Assembly (NCBI RefSeq): GCF_000498495.1
Contig: NZ_AVCS01000008.1
Span: 103,232 to 167,231, forward strand
Length of the DNA: 64,000 bases
Reading direction: 5' to 3'
From: Flavobacterium enshiense DK69
GTDB lineage: Bacteria > Bacteroidota > Bacteroidia > Flavobacteriales > Flavobacteriaceae
Shown here in pieces: positions 9,082 to 17,786 of this stretch. The translations under genes were made by a program, and so were the position numbers. The notes beneath the pieces were generated by a model. That model worked only from the letters and a program-made list of their open reading frames with translations. It ran no database searches and was not told the DNA's origin. How positions within the stretch are numbered: position 1 is the first letter of the stretch; every line of letters starts with the position of its first letter.

Positions 9082-9657
9082 ATGAAAAAAATATTCTTTT
9101 TTTTGATGCTTTTGGTGTCGACTATTGTGCCAGCACAGCGATTCGAACTTTTGGAAGGCGATTTGAAGAACGTTAGGGGGATCAATGCTTATAACGTGAC
9201 CTTTGATTATTCCCAAATGAAAGTACATGGTTATGAAACCGAAGAAGCGTTCTTAACTGACAAGATGAGTATAAGAAAGGGGGATAAAGCTGAGAAATTC
9301 AAAGAGGAATGGTTTTCTGATCGTGAGAACAGATATGAGCCGAGTTTCATAGCCTATTTCAATAAGAGGTTTCCAAATGGCGAAATCAAAGTAGAGAAGA
9401 ATCCGGAAGTAAAATATACGATGAATGTCAGTACAATCTGGGTATATCCGGGATATGTAGTGGAACCGGCCAAAATCAGTGCGATCATCACCATTTCCGA
9501 AACAGGTAACCCTCAGAAGATCTTGGCGAAATTGCAATTTGATAAATCTATCGGGCTGGAAGAAAATCAATACAACGGCCATCGGGGCGACCGAATGGCT
9601 GGAGCCTATGAAAAGCTTGCCAAAAACATGGTCATTCAGCTAAAAAGATTTTTATAA
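9082..9657 (+). CDS. Exported protein of unknown function, paralogue 1
   Basis: 191 residues with a cleavable signal peptide ending near VPAQ. I do not know the family by name. The pattern GDLKN-x-(R/K)GI, ETEEAFL-x-DKM, KEEWFSDRE-RYEPSFI and WVYPGY is shared with the gene at 9908. It is probably a periplasmic or outer-membrane protein of Bacteroidetes. It starts 7 bp after pth and ends in a terminator, so it may be read with pth. Confidence 0.8.
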   Translation: MKKIFFFLMLLVSTIVPAQRFELLEGDLKNVRGINAYNVTFDYSQMKVHGYETEEAFLTDKMSIRKGDKAEKFKEEWFSDRENRYEPSFIAYFNKRFPNGEIKVEKNPEVKYTMNVSTIWVYPGYVVEPAKISAIITISETGNPQKILAKLQFDKSIGLEENQYNGHRGDRMAGAYEKLAKNMVIQLKRFL

Positions 9658-9659
9658 AT

Positions 9660-9687
9660 AAAACCCCGGTAATTTGCCGGGGTTTTA
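9660..9687 (+). terminator. Terminator after paralogue 1
   Basis: Stem AAACCCCGG / CCGGGGTTT with a 7-nt loop, then TTTTAATTTTT. Confidence 0.85.
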
Positions 9688-9851
9688 ATTTTTGATTCAA
9701 GAATAGGTTTATTGATTTGATAGTGCTACTAAGTAGGTGTGTGTGGTTTGTTAAATTGCTTGTAATGAGTTTCTTGTGTGCAATGGTTGAAGGAATGCAG
9801 GGTGGAATGATAAATTAGTGGGGGAGTATTTATTTTTAATAAAGAAATGGA

Positions 9852-9885
9852 TTGTTAAACTAAAAAAATTATAATTATATATTTG
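9852..9885 (+). promoter_or_regulatory. Promoter of paralogue 2
   Basis: TTG at 9852-9854, 23 bp, then TATATTTG at 9878-9885, 22 bp before the ATG at 9908. Confidence 0.5.
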
Positions 9886-9907
9886 CTTAGATTTATAACT
9901 ATAATTT

Positions 9908-10501
9908 ATGAAAAAAATTGCAATAATTGTTTTGCTATTGGCGTCTGGAGTAACAATGGCTCAAAAGAAAAGAATTCTTTCAGGGGATTTTAAAAATTTA
10001 AAAGGAATTACAGAATTTAATTTAGTTTTTGATTACACTGATTTGAAAGTCGATAAGTTTGAAACTGAAGAGGCTTTTTTGGAAGATAAAATGAAGAAGA
10101 GAGAAGAAAAGGGAACTGCTGAAGATTTTAAAAAATCATGGTTTTCTGATAGAGAAGAAAGATATGAACCTAAATTTATTGAATCTTTCAACAAAAGATT
10201 TGATGGAGAGATAAAAGTTGATAAAAAATTATCTTCGGCGAAATATACAGTAAAAATACAAACGCTTTGGATTTATCCTGGATATAATGTAGGGGTGGTG
10301 AGACAGTCGTCAAAGTTGAATGCAATTATTAAAATTGTGGAGATTGGAAATCCAGATAATATATTATTGTCAGTTGGCTATGAAAAGGTTTTAGGTAAAG
10401 GAGCGGCTGGTTTCGATTATAATTCAGGTTATAGAATTTCAGAAGCATATGCTAAATTAGCAAAAGAGTTTGCAGCAGAATTAAAGAAGGTAAATAAATA
10501 G
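9908..10501 (+). CDS. Exported protein of unknown function, paralogue 2
   Basis: 197 residues with a signal peptide (ending MAQ). It is a clear paralogue of the gene at 9082: both share GDFKNLKGI, FETEEAFLEDKM, FKKSWFSDREERYEPKFI and LWIYPGYNV in the same order. It is visibly richer in A and T than its neighbour, and it has its own promoter and terminator. The pair may come from an old duplication or from acquisition of a diverged copy. Function unknown. Confidence 0.82.
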   Translation: MKKIAIIVLLLASGVTMAQKKRILSGDFKNLKGITEFNLVFDYTDLKVDKFETEEAFLEDKMKKREEKGTAEDFKKSWFSDREERYEPKFIESFNKRFDGEIKVDKKLSSAKYTVKIQTLWIYPGYNVGVVRQSSKLNAIIKIVEIGNPDNILLSVGYEKVLGKGAAGFDYNSGYRISEAYAKLAKEFAAELKKVNK

Positions 10502-10510
10502 GTTTTCTTA

Positions 10511-10540
10511 AAAAAAAACCCGGATTATTCCGGGTTTTTT
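10511..10540. terminator. Bidirectional terminator shared by paralogue 2 and the halogenase-like gene
   Basis: Stem AAAACCCGG / CCGGGTTTT with A and T runs on both sides. The stop codon of the leftward gene (10525-10527) lies in the loop, so that gene ends inside its own terminator. Confidence 0.85.
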
Positions 10541-11784
10541 AATGTCTGTTCTTTTTCAAGATTTAACAGGTAGGCCATGTTTTTGATTACACTATCGTGT
10601 TTCTTTACAAATGGATTCTCCTGATCCCAAACATAACCGGCTAAAACAGCACATATTTTTCTTTTTACATCCGGGTTTTCAGGCTGGTGGAAGAATAACG
10701 TCTGTAGGTTTCCGGTGTACCATTCTTTTACATAAGTGGTGAAAACGCCGATACCGCTTTTCATGTATTCTGTGAACTCTACTTCCCAATCAATTTTTTC
10801 GCCATTCAGTTGACGGTGAACCAATTTTGCTGACAACATTCCGGATTCCGTTGCAAAAGCTACTCCGGAAGAGAAAACAGGATCCAAAAACTCAGAGCTG
10901 TTTCCTGTCAACGCAAACCCATCGCCATACATTTTTTTTACCGAGCGTGAATAGTTTTCCAATTTTACCGGTTCGAATAAAAATTCCACACCGCCAAAAC
11001 GTTTGATGTAATAATCCGACAATTGGATAGCGTTTTTCAAGGCTACCGCATTGTCTTTGTTTTCGGAAAGCGAATTGATAAAGGATGTAGGGCCAACAAC
11101 TCCTAAGCTTGTGTTTCCGTTAGAGAAGGGAATTACCCATAGCCATACTTCGGTTTCCAGAATGTCAAAAGAAATCAAAGTGCCTTCTTCGCCTACCGGA
11201 CGGTTAATGTCTTTTACGTGTGTGAATATAGAGGAGTGCGGGTCTAATTTGGAAGGTGTATCCAGATCTAACAAACGCGGTAAAACACGTCCGTATCCGC
11301 TGGAATCAATAATGAATTTCGCGTGAATTTCCTTGATATTGCCGTCTTTGTCTTTAACCGTTGTGATAGAGTCGCTTCCGTTGAATTTAACATCCAGAAC
11401 TTCGCTTTCAAACTCCAGATCAATTCCTTTTCGGATTACTTCCTGAGCCAAAGTGTTGTCGAAGTCGGCTCTTGGTACCTGCCAGGTCCAGTCCCAGCCC
11501 TCAGAGAATTTATTGCTGAAGTCAAAAACGCAGATTTCTTCTCCCCGGATAAAACGCGCACCTAATTTCTTCTCGAAATTCATAGCGTCAAGTGCGGGGA
11601 ATAAACCTGCTTCGTCAAAATGGTCCATTACCCTTGGAATGAGGCTTTCTCCTACTACCAATCGTGGGAATTTTGTTTTTTCGACTACTTTAACTTTTGT
11701 TCCGTTATTGTGTAGGTAAGATGCTGAAACACAGCCTGAAGGACCGGCTCCGATAACGAGTACATCTACGAATTCCTGTTTCAT
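10525..11784 (-). CDS. Flavin-dependent halogenase-like FAD oxidoreductase
   Basis: The start is taken at ATG 11784 (MKQEFVDVLVIGAGPSG), giving 419 residues. The open frame extends to 11886, but those extra residues are not like the family. Visible motifs are the dinucleotide fold GAGPSG (12-17), FPRLVVGESLIP (39-50), and WTWQVP (99-104), which matches the halogenase WxWxIP motif with Val for Ile. Lys72/73 lies where halogenases carry their catalytic lysine. Flavin halogenases use FADH2, O2 and chloride, and some flexirubins are chlorinated, so ring chlorination is a reasonable role. A plain hydroxylase is the alternative. It is divergent from the flexirubin operon, with 115 bp between the starts. 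Confidence 0.65.
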   Translation of the reverse strand: MKQEFVDVLVIGAGPSGCVSASYLHNNGTKVKVVEKTKFPRLVVGESLIPRVMDHFDEAGLFPALDAMNFEKKLGARFIRGEEICVFDFSNKFSEGWDWTWQVPRADFDNTLAQEVIRKGIDLEFESEVLDVKFNGSDSITTVKDKDGNIKEIHAKFIIDSSGYGRVLPRLLDLDTPSKLDPHSSIFTHVKDINRPVGEEGTLISFDILETEVWLWVIPFSNGNTSLGVVGPTSFINSLSENKDNAVALKNAIQLSDYYIKRFGGVEFLFEPVKLENYSRSVKKMYGDGFALTGNSSEFLDPVFSSGVAFATESGMLSAKLVHRQLNGEKIDWEVEFTEYMKSGIGVFTTYVKEWYTGNLQTLFFHQPENPDVKRKICAVLAGYVWDQENPFVKKHDSVIKNMAYLLNLEKEQTLKNPE

Positions 11785-11813
11785 ATTTTTCTTTTTTCTT
11801 TTTGAGAATATGT

Positions 11814-11821
11814 TACCTTTG
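11814..11821 (+). promoter_or_regulatory. Possible -7 element of the flexirubin operon
   Basis: TACCTTTG matches TAnnTTTG, 79 bp before the ammonia-lyase ATG. The -33 box is not clear, and the element lies close to the divergent start. Confidence 0.4.
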
Positions 11822-11829
11822 CAGGCATT

Positions 11830-11837
11830 CAAAAGTA
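11830..11837 (-). promoter_or_regulatory. Possible -7 element of the halogenase-like gene
   Basis: The minus strand reads TACTTTTG, a consensus match 46 bp before the ATG at 11784. It sits 8 bp from the opposite element at 11814, so the two promoters could interfere or share a regulator. Confidence 0.4.
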
Positions 11838-11899
11838 AATACATAAATTCAATTATTAAATAAAATTGCTTATAATATTTAAGCAAAAAAACAACCTTA

Positions 11900-13420
11900 A
11901 TGAGTACTATAAACGAATATTTAAGCCTGGAAGAATTCGCTGGAATTGTCTTTAAAGATAAAAAAGTAGATGTTAGCGATGCGGTGATAAGCAGAGTAGA
12001 AGCCAGTTTTAATTTTTTAAAGGAATTTTCAGGGAATAAAGTAATTTATGGTGTTAATACCGGTTTTGGACCAATGGCTCAATACCGAATTAAGGATGAA
12101 GACAGATTGCAGTTGCAATATAATTTAATACGAAGTCATTCTTCGGGTACCGGAAAGCCTTTGAGTCCGGTTTGCGTGAAATCGGCTATCTTGGCTAGGT
12201 TAAACACGCTTTCATTGGGGAATTCAGGTGTGCATCCGTCAGTAATTCACTTAATGAAAGAATTTATAAACAGGGACATTACGCCGCTTATCTTCGAACA
12301 TGGTGGAGTAGGGGCCAGTGGTGATTTGGTTCAGTTGGCTCACTTGGCTTTAACGCTAATCGGAGAGGGAGAGGTTTTTTATAAAGGAGAACGCAGAGCG
12401 ACCAAGGAAGTTTTTGAACTGGAAAATCTGCAGCCAATCAATGTGGAAATTCGCGAAGGACTGGCATTGATGAACGGAACCTCAGTGATGACCGGAATCG
12501 GAATCGTGAACGTACACAACGCCGAAAAGGTTTTGGACTGGGCCGTAAAATGTTCTTGTGCTATTAATGAAATCGTTCAGGCTTACGACGACCATCTGTC
12601 GGCCGAATTAAATAATACGAAACGTCACTTCGGGCAGCAGGAAATCGCCAAAAGAATGCGCGAAAACCTTGCTGATAGTACGTTGGTTAGAAAAAGGGAA
12701 GATCACCTGTACACGGGAGAAAACACGGAAGAAGTTTTCAAGGAAAAGGTACAGGAGTATTATTCGTTGCGTTGCGTGCCTCAGATTTTAGGCCCGGTTT
12801 TGGATACCATTAATGCGGTTGCCGATGTGATGGAAAACGAGATCAATTCTGCTAACGATAATCCGATTGTAGATGTGAAAAACCAACATGTTTACCATGG
12901 CGGGAATTTCCATGGGGATTATATTTCACTTGAAATGGATAAGCTGAAGCTGGTTGTGGCTAAGCTGACTATGCTGGCAGAACGTCAGTTGAATTATTTG
13001 TTGAATTCCAAATTGAATGAGATTCTTCCTCCGTTTGTGAATTTAGGGACGCTAGGGTTTAATTTCGGAATGCAGGGAGTTCAGTTTACGGCAACGTCAA
13101 CCACGGCGGAAAGTCAAATGCTGTCAAATTCCATGTATGTGCACAGTATTCCAAACAATAATGACAATCAGGATATTGTAAGTATGGGTACCAATGCTGC
13201 AGTGATTACCGGAAAAGTAATTGAAAATGCCTTTGAAGTTTTGGCCATCGAATTAATAACGATCGTACAGGCGATAGATGCTTTAGGGTATAAGGATCAG
13301 GTTTCTTCGGTAACGCGAAAAATGTATGATGAAGTGCGAAATATAATTCCTGAATTCAAAGAAGATCAGGTGATGTATCCGTTTGTACAACAAGTGAAAG
13401 ATCATTTAATGGCCGAATAA
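11900..13420 (+). CDS. Tyrosine ammonia-lyase of the flexirubin pathway
   Basis: 506 residues of the HAL/PAL/TAL superfamily. The Ala139-Ser140-Gly141 triad in GGVGASGDL forms the MIO electrophile. YGVNTGFGP (50-58) carries the catalytic Tyr. From memory the sequence closely follows the characterised tyrosine ammonia-lyase of F. johnsoniae, for example RSHSSGTGKPLSPVC and HGGNFHGDYISLEMDK. It would turn tyrosine into 4-coumarate, the starter of the aryl polyene half of flexirubin. The selectivity pair (Ser79-His80) looks like that of histidine lyases, so automatic annotation may call it HutH. No hut genes are nearby. Confidence 0.88.
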   Translation: MSTINEYLSLEEFAGIVFKDKKVDVSDAVISRVEASFNFLKEFSGNKVIYGVNTGFGPMAQYRIKDEDRLQLQYNLIRSHSSGTGKPLSPVCVKSAILARLNTLSLGNSGVHPSVIHLMKEFINRDITPLIFEHGGVGASGDLVQLAHLALTLIGEGEVFYKGERRATKEVFELENLQPINVEIREGLALMNGTSVMTGIGIVNVHNAEKVLDWAVKCSCAINEIVQAYDDHLSAELNNTKRHFGQQEIAKRMRENLADSTLVRKREDHLYTGENTEEVFKEKVQEYYSLRCVPQILGPVLDTINAVADVMENEINSANDNPIVDVKNQHVYHGGNFHGDYISLEMDKLKLVVAKLTMLAERQLNYLLNSKLNEILPPFVNLGTLGFNFGMQGVQFTATSTTAESQMLSNSMYVHSIPNNNDNQDIVSMGTNAAVITGKVIENAFEVLAIELITIVQAIDALGYKDQVSSVTRKMYDEVRNIIPEFKEDQVMYPFVQQVKDHLMAE

Positions 13421-13444
13421 GTCGGTATTTAAAATCGAAAACAT

Positions 13445-14560
13445 ATGATTAAAAAAATACTCTTTTTACTGATAGTGTGCTTTCAGTTTGCTGCAGCCCA
13501 AGAATTGGCGCTGGTAAGACAAGGAGGGAAGTTTGGCTATATTTCCAAAACGGGCGAATTTGTCATTCAGCCTAAGTTTAAAGTGGCCAAAAATTTTTCT
13601 GAAGGATTGGCGGCAGCCGAAGATAATGGTGTGTGGGGTTTTATTAATCCGAAAGGAGAATGGGTGATTCAGCCTTCTTTCGCAGATGTCAAATACTTTA
13701 ACAGCGGAATCTGTGTGGTTCAAAAAGACAATCAATGGTTTTATATCGATAAGAAAGGTGGAACTTTGAAAATGCCGGCTTCTGAAAAAGTTTATGATTT
13801 TGAGGACGGTGTAGCTTTTATCAAGCAAAATGATAAAATCGGTTTGATAAACGTCAAAGGAGAAGTGATTCTTCAGCCAACGTATCAGATTATCAAATCG
13901 TTTGAGGACGGTTTTGCCCGAGTGAAAAACAATGATCAATGGGGGATTATTGACAATAAAGGAAAGGTTGTTGTTAATGTGGAATACAATGAGATTGGTA
14001 ATTTTTTTAAAAATACAACCTGGGCTAAAAAAGGAGAACAGTTTGGTCTAGTTTCCGCTAACAAATTTATGGCTATCGAAGGGGTAGATAAAATTTGGGA
14101 TTTTGATTTTCAGGAGGTGACTTATGCCCGAAAAAATGATAAGATTGGATTTATAGATTTAAAAGGGAATTGGGTTGTGGAACCTAAATTTGACAAGGCA
14201 AGGGCTTTCGTTAGGAATATGGCTCCAATTTGCGAAGGTAAAAAATGGGGATACATCAATATGAAGGGAGAATATGTGGTAAAGCCAATGTACAGCGATG
14301 CTGAGATTTTCAGTGCCGACGGATTGGCTCCTGTAAAAGATAAAGAATGGGGTTTTGTTGATGTTAATGGAAAACAGGTAATTGAATCAAAATATCAGAT
14401 AACGGCCGGAGGTTTTGTTAGCTTATTCAGAAAAAGCGATAAAGGGTTTCTTAATGGTGTAGCTAGGGTTAAATCAGGAAAACAGTGGGGATACATCAAA
14501 ACGGACGGAAGTGTTTTGGGCGGTCAATGGTATGAAAATGCCGAATTATTTCAAAAATAA
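13445..14560 (+). CDS. WG-repeat exported protein
   Basis: 371 residues with a signal peptide (cleavage after FAAAQ). About ten WG-type repeats follow the pattern W/FGxIxxKGxxVIxPxFxxAxxFxxGxAxVxxxxK. WG repeats form beta-rich surface or periplasmic proteins, and their molecular role is largely unknown. The gene sits 24 bp after the ammonia-lyase and 6 bp before the ketoreductase, so it is co-transcribed with pigment genes. I see no reason in the sequence for a catalytic role. Confidence 0.85.
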   Translation: MIKKILFLLIVCFQFAAAQELALVRQGGKFGYISKTGEFVIQPKFKVAKNFSEGLAAAEDNGVWGFINPKGEWVIQPSFADVKYFNSGICVVQKDNQWFYIDKKGGTLKMPASEKVYDFEDGVAFIKQNDKIGLINVKGEVILQPTYQIIKSFEDGFARVKNNDQWGIIDNKGKVVVNVEYNEIGNFFKNTTWAKKGEQFGLVSANKFMAIEGVDKIWDFDFQEVTYARKNDKIGFIDLKGNWVVEPKFDKARAFVRNMAPICEGKKWGYINMKGEYVVKPMYSDAEIFSADGLAPVKDKEWGFVDVNGKQVIESKYQITAGGFVSLFRKSDKGFLNGVARVKSGKQWGYIKTDGSVLGGQWYENAELFQK

Positions 14561-14566
14561 GAAACT

Positions 14567-15298
14567 ATGAAATGTGCTCTAATAACAGGTGGTTCCCGTG
14601 GAATAGGAAGTGCCATCTGTCAAAAATTAGCTGAAAGTAAAAAGTATCATATATTGATTAATTATCAGTACAATCAGGAAGCTGCCGAAAAAACTTTGGA
14701 AGAAGTGGTAAAAAAAGGAGCGACCGGAGAGATAATTCAATTCAATGTCTCCGATTCGGAAGAAGTAAAATGTGTATTGACTGCCTGGCAGGAAGCTAAT
14801 CCCGATGCCGTGGTGGAAGTCATTGTGAACAATGCCGGAATTACGCGTGATGGTTTGTTCATGTGGATGACGCATGAAGATTGGAACAATGTGATCAATA
14901 CGAGTTTGAACGGCTTTTTTAACGTGACGAATTTCTTTATTCAAAGAATGTTGCGTAATAAATATGGCCGTATTGTAAATATGGTTTCCGTGTCGGGAGT
15001 AAAAGGTACGGCAGGACAAACGAATTATTCTGCTGCTAAGGGCGCAGTGGTTGCGGCTACAAAAGCTTTGGCTCAGGAAGTGGCAAAACGCAATATAACG
15101 GTTAATGCTGTGGCGCCGGGCTTTATCCGCACAGATATGACCAGCCAGCTTGATGAAAAAGAACTGATTAAAATGGTGCCGGCCAATCGTTTTGGAGAAG
15201 CCGAAGAAGTAGCCGAATTAGTTGGCTTTTTAGCATCCGATAAAGCGGGTTACATTACCGGAGAAGTTATCAATATAAACGGAGGAATTTATTCTTAA
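14567..15298 (+). CDS. 3-oxoacyl-ACP reductase (FabG-like SDR)
   Basis: 243 residues, a classical short-chain dehydrogenase: TGGSRGIG (7-14) binds NADP(H), NNAG (88-91) is structural, and Ser141, Tyr154 and Lys158 (NYSAAKG) are catalytic. In this cluster it would reduce the beta-keto group after each polyketide extension of the aryl polyene chain. It starts 6 bp after the WG protein. The only doubt is whether it also serves the alkyl chains of the resorcinol. Confidence 0.92.
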   Translation: MKCALITGGSRGIGSAICQKLAESKKYHILINYQYNQEAAEKTLEEVVKKGATGEIIQFNVSDSEEVKCVLTAWQEANPDAVVEVIVNNAGITRDGLFMWMTHEDWNNVINTSLNGFFNVTNFFIQRMLRNKYGRIVNMVSVSGVKGTAGQTNYSAAKGAVVAATKALAQEVAKRNITVNAVAPGFIRTDMTSQLDEKELIKMVPANRFGEAEEVAELVGFLASDKAGYITGEVININGGIYS

Positions 15299-15345
15299 AT
15301 AGACAGTCAGGTTAAAAAAATATACTGGTTTACAGGTTTTTAATC

Positions 15346-15353
15346 TAAATTTG
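15346..15353 (+). promoter_or_regulatory. Possible internal -7 element
   Basis: TAAATTTG, 20 bp before the ketosynthase ATG, in a 74-bp gap that is unusually wide for this operon. The -33 box is not clear. Confidence 0.3.
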
Positions 15354-15372
15354 GATTCACAGAGATAATAAA

Positions 15373-16599
15373 ATGAGCAGAAGAGTAGTAATTACCGGAA
15401 TGGGAATTTATTCCTGTATTGGAACTTCAATAGAAGAGGTGAAGCAATCACTTTATGAAGGGAAGTCGGGAATAGTGTATGATGAGGAGAGAAAAGAATT
15501 TGGTTTTCAGTCGGCCATAACAGGTATGGTTCCGAAACCAAATCTGAAAAACCTGTTGAATCGTCGTCAGCGTATTAGCGTGGGGGAAGAAACCGAATAC
15601 GCTTATATGGCCACCATAGAAGCATTGAAAAATGCCAAGATTGAAGATAGTTATTTCGATGAAAACGAAGTAGGGATCTTGTATGGAAACGATAGTGTTT
15701 CCAAGGCGATTATTGAAGCTACTGATATAATACGTGATAAGAAAGATACGGCATTAATAGGTTCGGGAGCGATTTTCAAATCGATGAACTCTACCGTAAC
15801 CATGAATTTGTCAACCATTTTTAGGTTGCGCGGTGTAAATATGACCATTAGTGCCGCCTGTGCGAGTGGATCACATTCTATAGGTTTAGGGTTTTTGCTG
15901 ATCCAAAGCGGAATGCAGGATATGATTATTTGTGGCGGTGCTCAGGAAATCAATAAATATGCTATGGCCAGTTTCGACGGCTTGGGTGTTTTTGCCGCTA
16001 ACGAAGCCGAGCCGGCTAAAGCATCCCGTCCTTTTGATTCAGCTCGAAACGGATTGGTGCCAAGTGGTGGAGGTGCAACATTAATTATTGAAAGTTATGA
16101 GTCGGCGGTAAAACGCGGAGCTCCCATAATAGCCGAGATCATCGGGTACGGTTTTTCTTCTAACGGAGGTCATATCTCGACTCCAAATGTGGAAGGTCCT
16201 GCGACAGCCATGCGTCGTGCTTTGGAACAGGCTGGCATTCAGCCGCATGAAGTGGGTTACATTAACGCGCATGCAACATCAACACCATTGGGGGATGCTA
16301 ACGAAGCGAAAGCTATCCATGAGGTTTTTGGTGGCAGTAACCCGTATGTGAGTTCGACAAAATCGATGACGGGCCACGAGTGTTGGATGGCGGGAGCCAG
16401 TGAAGTGATTTATTCAACCATTATGATGCAGAATGATTTCATTGCACCTAATATCAATTTCGAAAACCCTGATGAGGATTCAAAAAAGTTAAATATTGCG
16501 ACTGAGACTGTAAATAAAAATTTTGACATATATTTGTCGAATTCTTTTGGATTTGGTGGAACAAATTCAGCAGTAGTGGTTAAAAAATTTAAAGAATAG
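15373..16599 (+). CDS. Beta-ketoacyl-ACP synthase (KAS I/II type)
   Basis: 408 residues. The Cys-His-His triad is intact: Cys163 (SAACASG), His300 (NAHATSTPLGD) and His335 (KSMTGHE). It condenses malonyl-ACP with acyl or aryl-acyl chains. It stands directly before an ACP gene (2-bp gap), the usual arrangement for a dedicated pair. In the flexirubin cluster it is one of three complete ketosynthases of this type. Confidence 0.93.
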   Translation: MSRRVVITGMGIYSCIGTSIEEVKQSLYEGKSGIVYDEERKEFGFQSAITGMVPKPNLKNLLNRRQRISVGEETEYAYMATIEALKNAKIEDSYFDENEVGILYGNDSVSKAIIEATDIIRDKKDTALIGSGAIFKSMNSTVTMNLSTIFRLRGVNMTISAACASGSHSIGLGFLLIQSGMQDMIICGGAQEINKYAMASFDGLGVFAANEAEPAKASRPFDSARNGLVPSGGGATLIIESYESAVKRGAPIIAEIIGYGFSSNGGHISTPNVEGPATAMRRALEQAGIQPHEVGYINAHATSTPLGDANEAKAIHEVFGGSNPYVSSTKSMTGHECWMAGASEVIYSTIMMQNDFIAPNINFENPDEDSKKLNIATETVNKNFDIYLSNSFGFGGTNSAVVVKKFKE

Positions 16600-16601
16600 T
16601 T

Positions 16602-16853
16602 ATGGAAGCAGATTTGATTTTAGAGAAGATTAATGAGATTTTAGTTGATGAATTTGAAGTAGATGCTGATATTATCTCCCCGGAATCAAACCTTAAAGAT
16701 ACATTGGGGTTAGACAGTTTGGATTATGTGGATTTGGTTGTGGCGATTGAATCTAATTTCGGTGTAAAACTGGGAGAAGCAGATTTTGTAGGGATTTCTA
16801 CGTTTAGTGATTTTTATAAACTGATAGAGACTAAAATTCAGAACAAGAACTAA
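16602..16853 (+). CDS. Acyl carrier protein
   Basis: 83 residues, acidic. The phosphopantetheine site is Ser39 in LGLDSLDYVDL. It would carry intermediates for the ketosynthase encoded just upstream. A second, different ACP lies at 26463, which suggests separate carriers for different steps. Confidence 0.93.
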   Translation: MEADLILEKINEILVDEFEVDADIISPESNLKDTLGLDSLDYVDLVVAIESNFGVKLGEADFVGISTFSDFYKLIETKIQNKN

Positions 16854-16859
16854 TGTGCC

Positions 16860-17741
16860 ATGAGTCAGTGGGATGGTAAGTCCAAAGGGACTCTTTTAGG
16901 GTATAAAATATTTGTTTTTTGCATAAAAAAGCTCGGAATCAAAACAGCTTATTCTGTTTTGATTTTTGTAGCTTTTTATTATTTTATGTTCGAACGGAAT
17001 TCCAATCGGGCAATGTTTTATTACTTCCGCAATCGACTGGGATATTCTTTTTTTAAATCGAAAGTAATGGTTTATAAAAGCTATTTTACTTTCGGTCAGA
17101 CACTGATTGATAAAACGGCAATTGCCGCCGGTTTACGCGATAAATTCACCTATGAGTTTGATGGGATTGAATTGCTGCACGAGCTTTTAGCAGAAAAAAA
17201 AGGAGGCGTTTTAATTAGTGCACACCTTGGGAATTTTGAAATAGCCGATCGCTTTTTTGAGGAAATTGATTTCGATTGCCAAATCAATCTGGTTACTACA
17301 GACATGGAACATTCCCAAATAAAAGAATATCTGGAAAGCGTTACAAAGAAATCTTCCGTGAAATTTATTATCGTTAAAGAGGATCTGTCTCATATCTTCG
17401 AAATTAACAACGCGCTCTCAAATAATGAACTCATATGTTTTACCGGAGATCGCTATTTCGAAGGGACCAAATTCATGACAGAAACGCTTCTAGGAGCAGA
17501 GGCCAATTTTCCGGCTGGCCCCTTTTTGATAGCTTCCCGTTTAAAAGTCCCGGTTGTTTTTGTCTACGTAATGAAAGAGCCAAATCTTCATTATCATCTT
17601 TATGCCAGAAAAGCAAATGTTAAGCAACGTGACGAAAAAGGACTTTTAAAGGCTTATACCGAAAGCGTTGAAAGTATGCTTCTGAAATATCCATTACAGT
17701 GGTTCAATTACTTTATGTTTTGGAACCAATCTGAAAAATAA
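16860..17741 (+). CDS. LpxL/HtrB-like lysophospholipid acyltransferase
   Basis: 293 residues with one N-terminal membrane helix (~28-45). The HX4E catalytic motif is His122-Leu-Gly-Asn-Phe-Glu127. The family transfers acyl chains from ACP to lipid A at the inner membrane. Next to an ACP in a pigment operon it more likely moves an aryl polyene or fatty acyl chain, possibly in membrane anchoring; comparable acyltransferases occur in aryl polyene clusters. It starts 6 bp after the ACP stop and is closed by a terminator. Confidence 0.85.
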   Translation: MSQWDGKSKGTLLGYKIFVFCIKKLGIKTAYSVLIFVAFYYFMFERNSNRAMFYYFRNRLGYSFFKSKVMVYKSYFTFGQTLIDKTAIAAGLRDKFTYEFDGIELLHELLAEKKGGVLISAHLGNFEIADRFFEEIDFDCQINLVTTDMEHSQIKEYLESVTKKSSVKFIIVKEDLSHIFEINNALSNNELICFTGDRYFEGTKFMTETLLGAEANFPAGPFLIASRLKVPVVFVYVMKEPNLHYHLYARKANVKQRDEKGLLKAYTESVESMLLKYPLQWFNYFMFWNQSEK

Positions 17742-17752
17742 AGCAATTTTTT

Positions 17753-17786
17753 AAAAAACCGATTTAGTATTTCAATCGGTTTTTTA
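17753..17786 (+). terminator. Terminator inside the flexirubin cluster
   Basis: Stem AAAACCGATT / AATCGGTTTT followed by TTTTTTATTTT. It splits the cluster after the LpxL-like gene, so darA and later genes need read-through or another start. A TATTTTTA box at ~17813 is a weak candidate. Confidence 0.8.

Noticed and set aside
11785..11886. N-terminal extension of the halogenase-like protein
   Set aside because: The extra residues are lysine- and hydrophobic-rich, unlike the family, and the family fold starts right after ATG 11784. The region also holds the promoter elements.
11900..13420. Histidine ammonia-lyase HutH for histidine degradation
   Set aside because: No hutU, hutI or hutG nearby, and the gene heads a flexirubin cluster. 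Overall sequence resembles the F. johnsoniae tyrosine enzyme.
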